In this document: positions 1-11,608 of the stretch, piece after piece
How the letters are laid out: every line of letters begins with the position of its first letter
Position numbering within the stretch: position 1 is the first letter of the stretch
Source of the DNA: Fragilaria radians
Lineage: Eukaryota; Bacillariophyta; Fragilariophyceae; Fragilariales; Fragilariaceae
Assembly (NCBI GenBank): GCA_900642245.1
Contig: CAAAJI010000007.1
Coordinates: 461,317 to 525,316, forward strand
DNA length: 64,000 nt
Direction: 5' to 3'
Notes under the pieces: model-generated
Seen by the model: the letters and a program-made list of their open reading frames with translations, nothing else
The model's database searches: none
What the model was told of the DNA's origin: nothing
Translations under genes and position numbers: made by a program

Positions 1-1600
1 AAGAATCAACAATGGGAGAGATTCCGCTTAAGGTGATGGAGAATTCTAAGGGAACAGAAACTTGTTCCAGATCTAATTGTCTCAACAACGTTAGGCTACG
101 GACGGTGAGATTCACGATTTTTGATCCGAGAAATCGAAGGAAAAAGGCTTATTTTGGGGGGAAGTTAATCTTGATGATTCAGCATACGTACTAGTGTATA
201 TATTGTCTCAAAATGCGTCAAACGACAAAGGATACAAGCTCTATTTGAGCAGGTGAAAAGCTCTGAATCATTTTGCAAAAAGAAAGGGTTTGGTGTGACA
301 TCTAAACTCACAGCTCCTGATGCATCATAATAAATTGATAGGGTAGAACGAAAATTTGCAGCTCTAAAGCCTGTAGATGTTGCTAGGTATACTTGAATAA
401 TAAGGTAATTTAGGCTAATACGAAAAATTACAAATTTTATTCCAAGAGACAAAATTTAGCTTTTTGCACACTTATTACACATCAATGGAATGCATATGTA
501 ATGTCATTCATGAACTTTATCCTTCTTTAGTAGAAAATATTTTAACGGCCCACTTCTTTTGACGTTTCTACAATTCAACTTTTTATGTTATAAATTAGAC
601 AAAGGAATAAACTAAAGAAATTATTTGGATTATATCATAAAATCACATTATGAGCTTTTAGCGTGATACAGAGCGAGAGTTAATGACAAGTTTACAATTC
701 CGGATTGATCACAGATACACTTGAGATAATGTTTGGTCTTGCCAAAATGCCAATGCTAGAAGCGATTGTCAGCTATATCAGCCACCAAATACTCTGATCA
801 AAATTCTGAATATGTCTCTAAAGTATGGACTGTTAAGATTTGTCGTTCCTTGTTTAACAATAAGTCCCGTTGAGAAAGTATGTGGTCCAGTATTAACCAA
901 GCTTAGGTTCATCCAATTTTTACATTTCTAAGAAAGTTAATAGCAGCGCCATTTCTGACGAGTATGCTCTTCTCAAGATGGGAGGCACGACCAAAGTGTA
1001 CAGTTTTACCATGTCGACGTTACCTTTTCCCTTCTAGCAAGTTACTTAACTAACTCTGATCCATTTTAAGACATGATTTTGGATTTTTTAACTCGATTGT
1101 CTAAAATCAGAAACGTAAGTGGAATTCGGGATATAGATTGTAGGGGTATCATTTGTTGGTAGGAATTAGTACAAGCCCACGTGGCTGGTTTGGTGGTGTT
1201 CGAATTTACGTCGTGCGAGGTGTTTCTCCACTTAGACCAAATGTGAAAGATTCCTCCCAGAATGAAATAATTTGAATTGGCAATAGTAGTTGGAAACTTG
1301 CTTTGACCCAATAGAAAGGATTCCTTATCTTTTGGAGTCCTTTTTGTCCTGTCAACGGGATATCTCTATTACTTTTTTCGCGTGGAAAGTCGAAGCTTTG
1401 TATCCGACGTACCGCTTCGTCCAAATGGTTTCCAAAAAAATCCCCGTTCAATTCCTACACAAATTACTAATTCCAAAGTTATCGGAGCCCTCATACAAGA
1501 TAGTGAGAAGTTTTGTAGCTAGCACGAGCCTCCCACAAATCATTGGGAAGTGAATTACGTGAAATACTTTCATTGAACTGCTTATATCCTAAAAGAAAAA
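1..1600. other. no supported gene; upstream region of the cyclin
   Basis: Only short, unrelated open frames occur here on both strands, with no recognisable domain. The last few hundred bases presumably contain the promoter of the cyclin gene that starts at 1601, but I see no defined element. Confidence 0.4.
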
Positions 1601-2656
1601 ATGTATAGCCATGATGATTGCGGTATTGTTCCACCTGAACTGGCATCTCATGAGCTAACAGGGATTATGTCAACTCGAAACACCAGAATCCATTACGCCA
1701 CTGATGAATTGAAGGCAATGCTACGCCTTGAAAAAATTCGTTACTCCACTAATTATGATTATTTGTCTCTAAACCAAGAAGATAAGTTCGCAAATCAAGA
1801 GCGTGTGAGTGAAGAGTGGCGTCGAAGAATTTGCGAGTGGAGTTTTGAAGTTGTTGATCACTTTAGCCTCGATCGTGAAGTGGTCTCCATTGCTCTCTCA
1901 TACTTAGACCGAGTAGTTGCCTTGAAAACCCAATTATCCGGGGAAGCAATGCATCGACGAGAGTTTCAGCTGATTGCAGTGACAAGTCTGTACCTCGCGG
2001 TGAAACTTCATGGTGAAAGTGATTCATTTCACGGACCAAGACGCAAACTCAAGATTCTTGCATTTGTTGAACTATCTCGAGGTCTCTTCACAGTGGACAC
2101 TTTAGAGGCTAAAGAGCTCGAGATCCTTAATTTGCTTGAATGGAGAGTTAACCCTCCAACGACTGTCCGCTTTCTGGCCACACTTCTTCGGCTTATGCCA
2201 GAGTTTTCCTCTCTTGAATCCGTACAACACTCTCGGATTGTGAATGCCGTGTATGAAATGGCGAGATACTTAACTGAGTTAGCAGTATGTGTTTCGACTT
2301 TTTCATTTAACTACAAGTCTTCAGAGATCGCATATGCATGCATTCTTTGTGCTATTGAGGCCCTGCAGAGTAAAGTTCAAATCCCTTACTCAGCACGAAT
2401 TGAGCTACTAAATAACATTGCCAATGCCACACAGCTTTCGCCACACGGTGTGACAGCCATTCGGCATCTTCTCATCGATCTCTGTCCTGCCATGTTTGCA
2501 ACTACAAATGTTACATCGACGATTCTTCAGCGACAGGATAGTATCAGTGGCTGTGACTGCCAAGAAAATGATGGAAAAATATCTCCTGTGTGTGTAATCG
2601 AGCAATGTCTCAAGGATGATTCCCCACGTAAACGTGGCCGCCATCATTCCTCCTAA
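1601..2656 (+). CDS. diatom-type cyclin
   Basis: This is a single-exon cyclin of 351 residues, a probable regulatory subunit of a cyclin-dependent kinase acting in the nucleus. An N-terminal cyclin box spans about residues 60-190, with the helix pattern RRRICEWSFEVVDHF near 74-88, YLDRVVA near 101-107, YLAVKL near 131-136 (the Lys that contacts the kinase) and LEWRV near 179-183. A C-terminal cyclin fold (about 190-310) follows. The tail holds a basic KRGR cluster. The wording of the box resembles the expanded diatom-specific cyclin family, whose members often respond to nutrient or light state; that link is inferred from memory of the family, not shown by the sequence. The start is the first ATG of the frame. 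A later Met at residue 23 is possible but would shorten only the unstructured N-terminus. Confidence 0.9.
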   Translation: MYSHDDCGIVPPELASHELTGIMSTRNTRIHYATDELKAMLRLEKIRYSTNYDYLSLNQEDKFANQERVSEEWRRRICEWSFEVVDHFSLDREVVSIALSYLDRVVALKTQLSGEAMHRREFQLIAVTSLYLAVKLHGESDSFHGPRRKLKILAFVELSRGLFTVDTLEAKELEILNLLEWRVNPPTTVRFLATLLRLMPEFSSLESVQHSRIVNAVYEMARYLTELAVCVSTFSFNYKSSEIAYACILCAIEALQSKVQIPYSARIELLNNIANATQLSPHGVTAIRHLLIDLCPAMFATTNVTSTILQRQDSISGCDCQENDGKISPVCVIEQCLKDDSPRKRGRHHSS

Positions 2657-5416
2657 GGGTATCAAACGCGGATGTTCACATGCCAGCATCCTGTTTGGTT
2701 CTTTTCTTTAGAAGTATGTCCAATTCAGTTGGAAAGAGAACCTACTACATTTTTGTATAATATATAGCTGCCGTCTCGGCCATGAGCTGAACTTTAATAG
2801 TTAAATAGTAGAAACACATCGTCCCTACTAACTCTTAGAAGTTCTACTAGTTTAACTAGTGCTACATCTTCTATCATTCTCAATGTATATCCAGTCGCAA
2901 ACTCCTATTCATTGCCAACGAATTACCTTAGTCGGGGTCGTGTTTCAAGCTAACATTTTCAAAATACGACTTCAATCCGGGAAGTAGTTTGAATAATCAA
3001 AACTTTGTTCTCAATAAGTATGTATAGTGACTTGACTATAAATTATTCAACCTTTACGTTTTCCTATTATCTCGTTTTTTGAAGGATGCTAATTAAAAAT
3101 GTATATATATAAAATCACTTGTTCGACTGAAAAAACGTTGTACCGTGTGTTTCGCATTTTGACGTTTTCAAACGATTTTCGCACCAGTTCGGTTTCATGG
3201 TTAAAAAAAACTAAGCCACTCTACTAGTAGGACACCGATTGATTTGAAAAGTAACGTTTTTATTTGAAAAAAATGGCAACCAATAAAGAAAAGACTGACC
3301 CCGATAATTAAAATTAAAAGTTTCGGCTACTCGCTATATTTTGGGATTGAAAACACTTGCTAGTACGCGCACTCATAAAATATAGTTCTATGTTCTCTCG
3401 TTTCCCCCCTTACTAATCCGATCCAGATTTCTATTATACATGGCTTTATTTCGCAGGATTTATAATCCTCAATTTTTTTTATCCGATAACTTTGCTCGCT
3501 GAAAATTGAGAATATCGCTCCTTTTCCATGGATGTATCCCCAAGCAATATATGCTAGTCCACTGTCAAAAGAGTATGGCAATAATGGTCTAACAATTCTT
3601 AGATATCCATACATCTTTAACAGTACTTCATCAAATAGGTACGTCCTTCAACTTGTATCTTTGATAAAATCACGAATAAGTGAGGCTTGAATACAATCTT
3701 GTTAACCTAGAGGTAACACTTCAGTCAAGGAGGTAATCAAGGAAAGCTCATCAAACCGTAAGATTTACAAGGTAGTGTTTTGTACTGGTTGACAAGAAGG
3801 TTTAGAAAGTGGCATAGTGAGGCATCTTTTTCTAACCAGGTGAAGTGACAGAATTAGTAAACAATGAGAGGGACCAATTAAGGTGAGTGAAGTCATTGAC
3901 AGTAGAGCTCTGAGTATCCTGCAATACAGATGATGACTTTACAAAATGCTTGAAAAGTGTACTTTCCTTTTATTAATTTGTGGCCATAAGGGTGAAAAGG
4001 AGAAAGAAGATCATTGATATCGGAAGGTTGTTGGATTTTTTCTATGGTTTTACTCATGTAGCGTAATGAATTAAGTACTTTGTGTGACTTCAAAGGATGT
4101 TTTGAATAACGTCTTGATCAACAGAATCAAAATATTTTCAAGATTGAGGATATATGTCACAACAAAGTTAAGTCTGAATAAGAAACTACGGTCCATTATC
4201 TAGATGTTAAGAGAATAGGCCAAATTATGCTTTGCGAGAACATTGAAGACCACCTGACAGAATTTCAGGTGGAGAACGTGGCTTCCTTGATTGAATCTGT
4301 AAGATCCGCATTGATCAGGTTAATCGAGAAGTAAGGTTTGATATCAGCAAGATACATATTAGTCTTGGATACCGTGGATGTTATTCCTTGAAATTCCTCC
4401 TAAGTCTTAGGGATGCAAAATTGTTGAATAATTAGATGCTTGTCAAGATCGTGCAATCGATCAAGGAGAAGCGTAGAAACTAAGAATAATAGCAAGAAAG
4501 AAATAAAGTTTTAATCCAGGATAGAGACTCTGAATTGATGTTTACATCATTGAATTTGAGTGTTTGGGAGGATCTATGTTATTGGCTTCGATCAATAACG
4601 TTTTGCTGTAGTTCAATCTTGAACAATAAGTCAAGAAATTACTGCAAAGAGTTGATATATGAAAGCTAAGATTGGTAATGTTTGGCAGTCAAAAAGGCTT
4701 GAATACTCAGGGATATAGATACTTAAATGCCGAGCTAAAGCTTTTATTCCTTTCTGTCAGCATGTTGAATGACCTACAGGTGAACGGGGAGATTTATTCT
4801 AAGTCATGTGGTTACAAAGTAACCCAAGATTATGATCTAGAAAAATTTTCCTCTCTTTTTTCGTCACTTCTTTCTGACTAAGTTTTGACCTTTTACTCTG
4901 TTCCTTGACCTAAGGATTTCAAATATTTAAAATTGTGTACCCAAGCGCATTTTTACCTCTCCTGACGCATAACTGAATTTTGAAACTTACAGCTGTTGCT
5001 TTAGCTGAGTCTTGGGTAAATTAGCTATTTTGAATGCTTTCTTTTTGGCACCCTTTCTAACGTCACTAGTTCTTTCTTCTTGTGATTTCAAGCTTTGCTT
5101 TCTCTCTAAAGCTTGGCTTTTGTGCTGAACGAAATTCGGAGCAAGAAGATTCTTCATGAATAAGCTAACTTCTTTATTCTCTAACGTCAAGCATTAAAAA
5201 AATTGATTTTACTTTCAATCCAGTTCCGAATTAAATAGTATCTGGTGTCTGTGTCATAGTTACATCGAGATAAAGTTAAGTTGTTAGAATAGTGCATCAA
5301 TGTTGTTAACATTCAAATTCAGTAGGGACTCAAATTTTTTCCATTTGATTCGAGTAACGGTGTGCAAAATTACATTTTTGTCATCCCAGGATATACTTAG
5401 CTTGTGTTTTAAAGTC
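2657..5416. other. intergenic, AT-rich; no supported gene
   Basis: After the cyclin stop there is no frame with a recognisable domain. From about 3.9 kb onward the minus strand shows short protein-like stretches in changing frames, which may be the decayed tail of the coding remnant annotated at 5417-5741, but I cannot assign them. Confidence 0.35.
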
Positions 5417-5741
5417 TTATTTTTCTTTTTCATTTAATTTACTTTCTGAAATCGTAGCTTGTGTTAAGAAAACATTGCTTCCAATTGAAGATGATTGTTT
5501 GCCTAAATCGACTAACGAATAGATTGAATCAACGATAGTCAAAAGAGTGGAACCGCCTTCTTTATTATCAGGAAATATTCTTTAATTGCATCCTCATAGT
5601 TTCAATGGCAGATTGCAAATGCTCTAAATGCTGGTTAAGAAATTGTCCCTGGGCAATATTCACCCATATATAAGTTCTTGCAATGTACTGTAATTGTGGC
5701 CTAGAATTATTAAGATAAAACAGTTTCCTGTTCCACTTCTG
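5417..5741 (-). pseudogene. decayed minus-strand coding remnant, family unknown
   Basis: Reading the minus strand from 5741, a frame stays open for about 55 codons and encodes a helical, Gln/Leu-rich stretch with pieces such as HLEHLQSAIETMRMQLKN. Near 5577 a frameshift leads into a second open stretch of about 53 codons that ends at 5417, with pieces such as LLTIVDSIYSLVDLGKQS. The composition (amphipathic, coiled-coil-like, with Lys-rich end) recalls a gag-like or structural transposon protein, but no motif settles it. The flanking DNA from about 3.9 to 6.9 kb gives further broken fragments on the same strand, suggesting an old insertion. Confidence 0.25.
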
Positions 5742-7086
5742 TTAATCTTCTTACCACCACCACTGAGCACTTTATCTCCCTATTTTGCCCATATTGTAAT
5801 TTCCTCTGTTCGTGATGGATTGTGGAATGTATGAACCTTATCTGGAATTTCATATTATATGATCAATGATTTGATTAATTCGCTATTATATGCTGCATTT
5901 TTTCAGTGATAAGAATTTCGTATCTAGTGGACTATTGAGATCTTTGCCTCCCTATCTTTGAACCTTCTTTGAAATGTTTCTTGTTACTTCGTCAATTGCT
6001 TCGTCTATTCCTGCAATTATTGCATCATTCCATAATAGAATACCAGAATCAATAAAATGCTTACTTAAATGACAAATAGCTATTCAATTTCGATTTTTGA
6101 AATTCAAGACACTTTCCACAATTGCATTGCTGCCCGTACCAATCCTTTAATGAAATAAAACAAATTTAGGATTCACACACATTCAGTCTATGCATCAACA
6201 TGACGATGAAAAAGTTCCTAATGATTTGTTGCTCATCACCTGTACACATGAAAATATACAATCAGCTCCGAGAGATTAGAAACAATTTGCTCAAAAATCT
6301 GCATCTGTAGATTCTATATCTCATTACTTTAAAGCTCCACCTTGATCCCGACAATCATTATTCTTGTGTTTCTCTCCTGTTTTAGTATTTTCCAGAGCTC
6401 TCATGCCTTCATACCATTGCAATCATTACCATAATCTCCTTTCAATTTTTCTGCGATATGTACAATTCGTATGTTGTTGGATCTTTATACCCACTGTCTC
6501 CGCCCAATATTGAATAACCCAAATATTGTTCATGTAATCGATTTTGAGAGTCCAAACGAATTTCCGTTACTTCATATTTTTCCTTGGGAGGCTATTCAAG
6601 TTTTTCAGTTCTCACTAATTATAGATTGTGGCATAGAATATCAATAGCAAGTATTTCATCGCTTTCGCTTCCCAGGTTTGGAACATCGCCTTGGCAATAC
6701 TGCCAAAACGCTGGTATCCATTGTTCCTGTCAGTTGAAGATTATAGCATTTGACTGTGATACAATTTTCGAGCATAGTTTTCAATTACTTTTATCAAGCG
6801 TATTGCGATGCTTGATTGAAATCGTTTCCAAAAAATATAAGATTAATTTCAGGTCATTGATCCTAGTTTATTGTTTTAGATTTTGTAAATCGTTTCAGTT
6901 GCTTTTTAAAAGCTACCTTGAGACAATATACAGCGCTCTTTAGTATTACAGAATCTCTATTTTTGTACCCCCAGGTAAATTTTATTTTTTTCGTATACTC
7001 GACTTTCGGAAAGCAGTTTGGCATTGCTTTCAAATAAGAAATAGGAATCGACGTATATTTTTGCATATAGTTTTTTCAATTAAACG
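5742..7086. other. no intact gene; possible further decayed coding DNA
   Basis: No intact gene is supported. An open frame on the plus strand at 6584-6943 has no domain and lies across broken minus-strand protein-like sequence. The region just upstream of 7087 should include the promoter of the membrane-protein gene. Confidence 0.3.
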
Positions 7087-8016
7087 ATGTCTTCATGTGC
7101 AGAGTATGCCCTTGAGAGGTTTGAAATGCTCGATGCAAAGGAAGAAAGATACGAAGATTTTGAAGACGATAGTGAAGACGAAGATTTGGCAAGCAGTATA
7201 TTTCTCAGTGACGATGTTCGAAAGTTAATCAATTCAAATTCCAAGCTAACTGAGGAAGACAAGATACTCATTCAACGACTTGCCACGAAATCATTCCATT
7301 TTCCCAATCACTCGTACTGTCAAGATTGGTGGATGTTTTACTCCAATAATCATATCATTCTTTCATTTTTCTTGGCACATCCTTTGCATCCATTTGGATT
7401 GAAGGAGCGTATATTGAATCTTGTCGCATCCTTATCATTCGGTCTCTCAGCCACAAGCTTTGTAGCGCTGTGGTATTTTCATCATAGCGATCAAGAAAAG
7501 ATTACTTATATTTCAGTTTTTGGATTTTTCAATGTAACTCAAGGCTTGGTTGTGACTGCTTTCTTTGGAGGATTTTGCAATGTTCTCTTTGATTTCTTTA
7601 TCTGGTTTATTCAAGTTTGCCCTCTTTGCCAACCAGGGAGTATAATCTTCGATAAGTTATCAGATTCGACCAGAACATTTTGGCTTTGGATGGGGTCCAA
7701 CGTAGCGTTCATTGTCACAGCCATCGCAATTTCCTTAGCCATAAATCTCATTGCTGTTCGGGCTTCTGTAATAGATGACGGAAACGAAGATGGATACGCA
7801 CATTCGATACAATGTTATTCCTTTATTGGAACGTTTCTTTTGGAAGTTCTCATCACGCAAGCGTTGATGTTTCCGATCGTCGCCTTCACAATATTCTCTG
7901 GTGTGCTTGGCTGCTTTGTGCTACCTGGAGTAGGAGGTAGGCCATACCAAAAGAGAAAAGCTGACAGGCGCTTGACGAAGAAAAGACGATCAGAACGTGT
8001 ACTTGTTGAAGTTTAA
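7087..8016 (+). CDS. multi-pass membrane protein, function unknown
   Basis: The single exon encodes 309 residues that I do not recognise as a named family. The first 60 residues are hydrophilic and very acidic (YEDFEDDSEDEDLASS near 22-37). A central motif YSNNHIILSFFLAHPLHPFG (near 85-104) precedes five to six predicted membrane helices at about 109-131, 140-160, 161-180, 198-225, 245-265 and 264-280. The last 30 residues are strongly basic (KRKADRRLTKKRRSER), which by the positive-inside rule places the C-terminus in the cytosol. The NHIILSFFLAHPLHPFG stretch resembles a motif I recall from uncharacterised diatom membrane proteins, so this may belong to a stramenopile family. The first ATG is used; an upstream exon cannot be excluded. 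Confidence 0.8.
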   Translation: MSSCAEYALERFEMLDAKEERYEDFEDDSEDEDLASSIFLSDDVRKLINSNSKLTEEDKILIQRLATKSFHFPNHSYCQDWWMFYSNNHIILSFFLAHPLHPFGLKERILNLVASLSFGLSATSFVALWYFHHSDQEKITYISVFGFFNVTQGLVVTAFFGGFCNVLFDFFIWFIQVCPLCQPGSIIFDKLSDSTRTFWLWMGSNVAFIVTAIAISLAINLIAVRASVIDDGNEDGYAHSIQCYSFIGTFLLEVLITQALMFPIVAFTIFSGVLGCFVLPGVGGRPYQKRKADRRLTKKRRSERVLVEV

Positions 8017-11000
8017 GACTTTAGATGTCATTGAATGTGCCGCCTAGTCCCAAATATTTTGGAAAACAAAATTGTGCGTAATTCCATTTTCCTAATCGTT
8101 AGTTTTCTTTGACAATACCCTTCTTGATGAAAACTTTAGAATTATTTTCAAACAAGATCATGCAGAAATTCGCTTCGTTGCTTTCAAAGATATTCAAGGC
8201 AACATACAATTTCCGCTTGGAAAAGTTCACATGATATCAGGTTTTGTGAATTGAACATAGATTGAACGACATCATACTTGCATATTTTTTCAATTTTACG
8301 TTTTAGAAAGCTGATGGAATGAACATTCCTTTGTAGTTTCATTTTAAGCACCGAAGTCCTAGCCTAAATTTGACTTTATTTACGACAAAATCTATACTAT
8401 GTGACCTGAAAGGACAAGACTGTGCATTGAAAAGAGAAAGGCAATTTTTTTTCGGATAAAACAATTGCTTTAAGCAATTTAGCTTCTAGTCACATTATTG
8501 GTCTACGTCTAATTGATGATTTTGGCTGGGTTATAGTTTGACCTATCCTGCCGTCAAGCTTAGCTTAGTGTTTCTTAAATAGAATTGAATATCCTAATGG
8601 TCAGGCATGTTATAAGTTATAAGTACCTTTCATATAGATTTATAGCTCTATAAAATGGACACGTATCCTATTTCATACAAAAAGTTAGATATTCCGTTAA
8701 ATGAATTTCAGAGTTCTTTTCTTCGCTGTTCTCTTTAGAATGATGTATTTTTCATGAAGATTTACAATTAGTGCAACGTTCCGATAATTATTTTTTCGAT
8801 GATCTACCTTCTTTCTTTTTTGAGTAATAGATATGTATTATTGAACGTTCTTCATTTGATATACCTTCTCGGTCCATACGTTTACGTGATGGATCTAAAA
8901 TAGCATTTCTTCAGTATCACTGTACTCGCGCAAGATATTTTCTCTAGTAACAAGCAATACCACTTGATTAGTGAGCCTGATATGCTTGATGCATACAGGC
9001 ATTTCTTGTGATCTTTGCAGACCATTTATCTAAGAAATTACACTTTTATTCTTCAATTATCAATCTTTTCTATGCAAGATTGACAGGAAAGTTATGTCTT
9101 ACTGTAAGGAAATTAGGAGATACTACTCTGGTTTTCTCATCGTAAAGGTCACAATCTTGAATGGCTAACTTTTCATTATGACAATCCTTAGATCAGTTTA
9201 TGATTTAGATTGAAATTATCTCTAGGAAATGCTGGTAAATCAAATACGTTTTGACTGCTCTTTATCTTGAGTAAGGAATTTTAAGTTTTTGAAGCGCGTG
9301 TGATTTATTTTCATCTTCATCAAAGAAGCCTTGATCACTGTAATATGCAATATTCAAACAAAAAATCAGAAACTTTTATCATTTTCTGTTGTTGCTGCTT
9401 TAGATGCGCAAAAACATCTGATATGCTTATCATATATATTACCATGCACAAGTGCAACACGGGGACGTCTCCAATCGTTAGTATAACATAGCTTGTTGAA
9501 GTGCAGAAGAGTTGAATTCTTTATATGAAACCCAAGAGTTAAAAGCTAATAATGAAGTCTTTGAGTAATTGAGAGGCAAGCTTGGATCATGCTTCAATTA
9601 GAGAGCCTTTGCGAAAGTTCAAGTTTTGTTCCCAGAACATTAGCTCTGTGTTTATTGTTGAAAGTAAGCTCCTAGAAAAGATAATGGAAGACTTTAATAG
9701 GGCGAGTATTTTATGGCATCACTTTTTCTTGCTATAAAATTAAGGGTAAATGCCTCTGAGAAAAGGAAATCAAATAGATTAGTCACAGATTTATGGTTGA
9801 GAAACACCATTAACGCTTTAAGCGCGAGTAAACGGGAGACAGAAATAGTGAAAAACATTCAAAATTAACTTAAAATATTTCACGAAGAAAACTATGCAAC
9901 ATGCCTATCCTTTGCAGATGGTTCTCTTTATTAGTTACTTGCTTCTTTTACCTTGTTGTAAATGATCAAAAACTTTGCATTTCTTCTTTCTAACTCTTTA
10001 GCATTATTTTGAACTCACCTTTTGGCAACATCCCTGACTTTGTGAATGTTGATTTGCCATGATTGCATTAAAGCCTGGTTGATCCATTCATTCCATTCAT
10101 TTGATCATTGTCATGTTTCTTCGACTTTCACATTATCATGCTTTTGTTTACTTTTGGGAGAAACGATTTAGATAGTTGGATTTTAGTTGATTCTGCCTTT
10201 GTTTATTTTCTTATTGATTGTCTTATTTTTGAATCATCAACTTCTATTGACTATTCTTGACACATTTCTTGAGTCTGATGATTCATTTTTCATTTCTGCT
10301 AATGTGCTGTTTATGACTCGAATACTATTTGTTCATCATTTAACTTATTTTTTGGGGAATTTGTCAATATCCATGTCAATACATGTTATGTGAATTGATC
10401 AAAATTTAATGATGAAACTGTAAAGTGCTTTTCTTACGCGTTGATCCGTCTCCTCATCTCTTCTTGTTCACAATTTTTTCAAATGTTTCGCTTTTGGTTG
10501 GTGATATCGGAAGGACAAGTCAAGTTTAAATTCTACAGCTCAGAATTTTCTAGGAATACAAATATTTCAATGCTGAATGTCGTGCACGAACTTCAGAATT
10601 AGATCGTCACTCCATTGATATAGGTTTCCATAATATTTTCTTTACTCCTCATAGATTCAATCTATTGAGGAATCGATTTCTTGATTTTTTCTCTGAGCTT
10701 TTGCTGCATGCAGCCATAAGACCTGTTACCGGCAAAGCTGTTTACTCTATAACTTTCTGATGCGTGCTAGCAATGGTGTACCCCATTTCTACATTGATCC
10801 TGACTGAGAGAACGTACATTCTGCTATTTTTTTCAATATTTTTATTCTTATATTCTTGATTTTGTGATGCATTCTTCGCTGAATTTTCGTAAACTTCTGA
10901 AGCTGATAGTTTGATATCCTTAGTTCACATATAAAGACATCATGCCGGTAGCACTTTTGGATGGATTTCACTTTAATCAGGATTGCACAAACGATGAATG

Positions 11001-11242
11001 CTGGCTTTTGTTTTTATATATATTTTTTTCTTTATAAATCAAATTATTGGTAAACGGGAAATTAAAGAAATCTGTTTCTTTAACTTTATACAGACTAATT
11101 TAGTTCTACAAGTGAACGATGTCACAATTGCAGAAAAATCAGTGGCTGGGAAGCAACTTCCGACCAAGGGATGGGTTGAAAGACAGACTGACCTTAAATG
11201 CTTCGCAGAATGTTTATTTTCTTTGGTTATCGAATTCATTCA
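8017..11242. other. long intergenic stretch, no supported gene
   Basis: About 3.2 kb of AT-rich DNA holds only short frames (for example 9300-9491, 10187-10393) with no domain and poor coding character. I see no repeat pair, tRNA or other element. Confidence 0.4.
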
Positions 11243-11608
11243 ATGGGAACAGGAGTTACTTCCAAAAAGCATGGCTCTCGCCGCAAGATAACAAAATTCA
11301 AAAAGAAAACTTGGCTCTGCCATCGAGCTAAAGATACAGATCAAATCCAGGATGAACTCGAAAGGACAAAGGAAACTGGGCGTCAAACCATCTTAGAATT
11401 CGACGATGAATTACCGGGTGGTGGGCAGTTCTATTGCATTGAAACAGGAAAGCACTTCCAAGATGCAAAGTCCTTGGCTGATCATAAAAAGAGTCGATAC
11501 TATAAGAGGAGATGTAAGGAGCTAAAAGAAGAGAAATATAGTCAGAAAGTAGCTGATTGGGCCTCTGGTATGACAACAGAACAACTTCCTCCAGCGCATA
11601 AGAAATAG
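11243..11608 (+). CDS. Bud20/ZNF593-like ribosome-biogenesis protein
   Basis: The protein has 121 residues and follows the Bud20/ZNF593 family plan: a basic N-terminus (residues 1-25), the DTDQIQDEL segment (31-39), FDDELPGGGQFYC (53-65) matching the family's F-D-x-D-L-P-G-G-G, and a C-terminal EEKYSQKVADWASGM block (96-110). In yeast, Bud20 is a shuttling factor for pre-60S ribosomal subunit export. The start at 11243 gives the MGTG beginning, where the basic family N-terminus begins; an upstream in-frame ATG at 11198 would add 15 unlikely residues. The single C2H2 zinc finger is degraded. At the four ligand positions the protein has Cys65, Thr68 (Cys expected), His81 and Tyr87 (His expected), while the spacing is preserved. 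Confidence 0.82.
   Translation: MGTGVTSKKHGSRRKITKFKKKTWLCHRAKDTDQIQDELERTKETGRQTILEFDDELPGGGQFYCIETGKHFQDAKSLADHKKSRYYKRRCKELKEEKYSQKVADWASGMTTEQLPPAHKK

Noticed and set aside
1206..1553. Overlapping open frames on both strands upstream of the cyclin
   Set aside because: No domain, biased composition or splice link to the cyclin; probably chance.
2842..2870. Near-palindrome around CTAGTTTAACTAG after the cyclin
   Set aside because: Short and imperfect, within AT-rich DNA; no flanking duplication.
6584..6943. Plus-strand open frame of 119 codons before the 7087 gene
   Set aside because: No recognisable domain and no splice that would join it to the membrane-protein gene; it overlaps decayed minus-strand sequence.
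10998..11331. Open frames just before the Bud20-like gene as an extra exon
   Set aside because: They contain no conserved sequence, and the family N-terminus starts at 11243.
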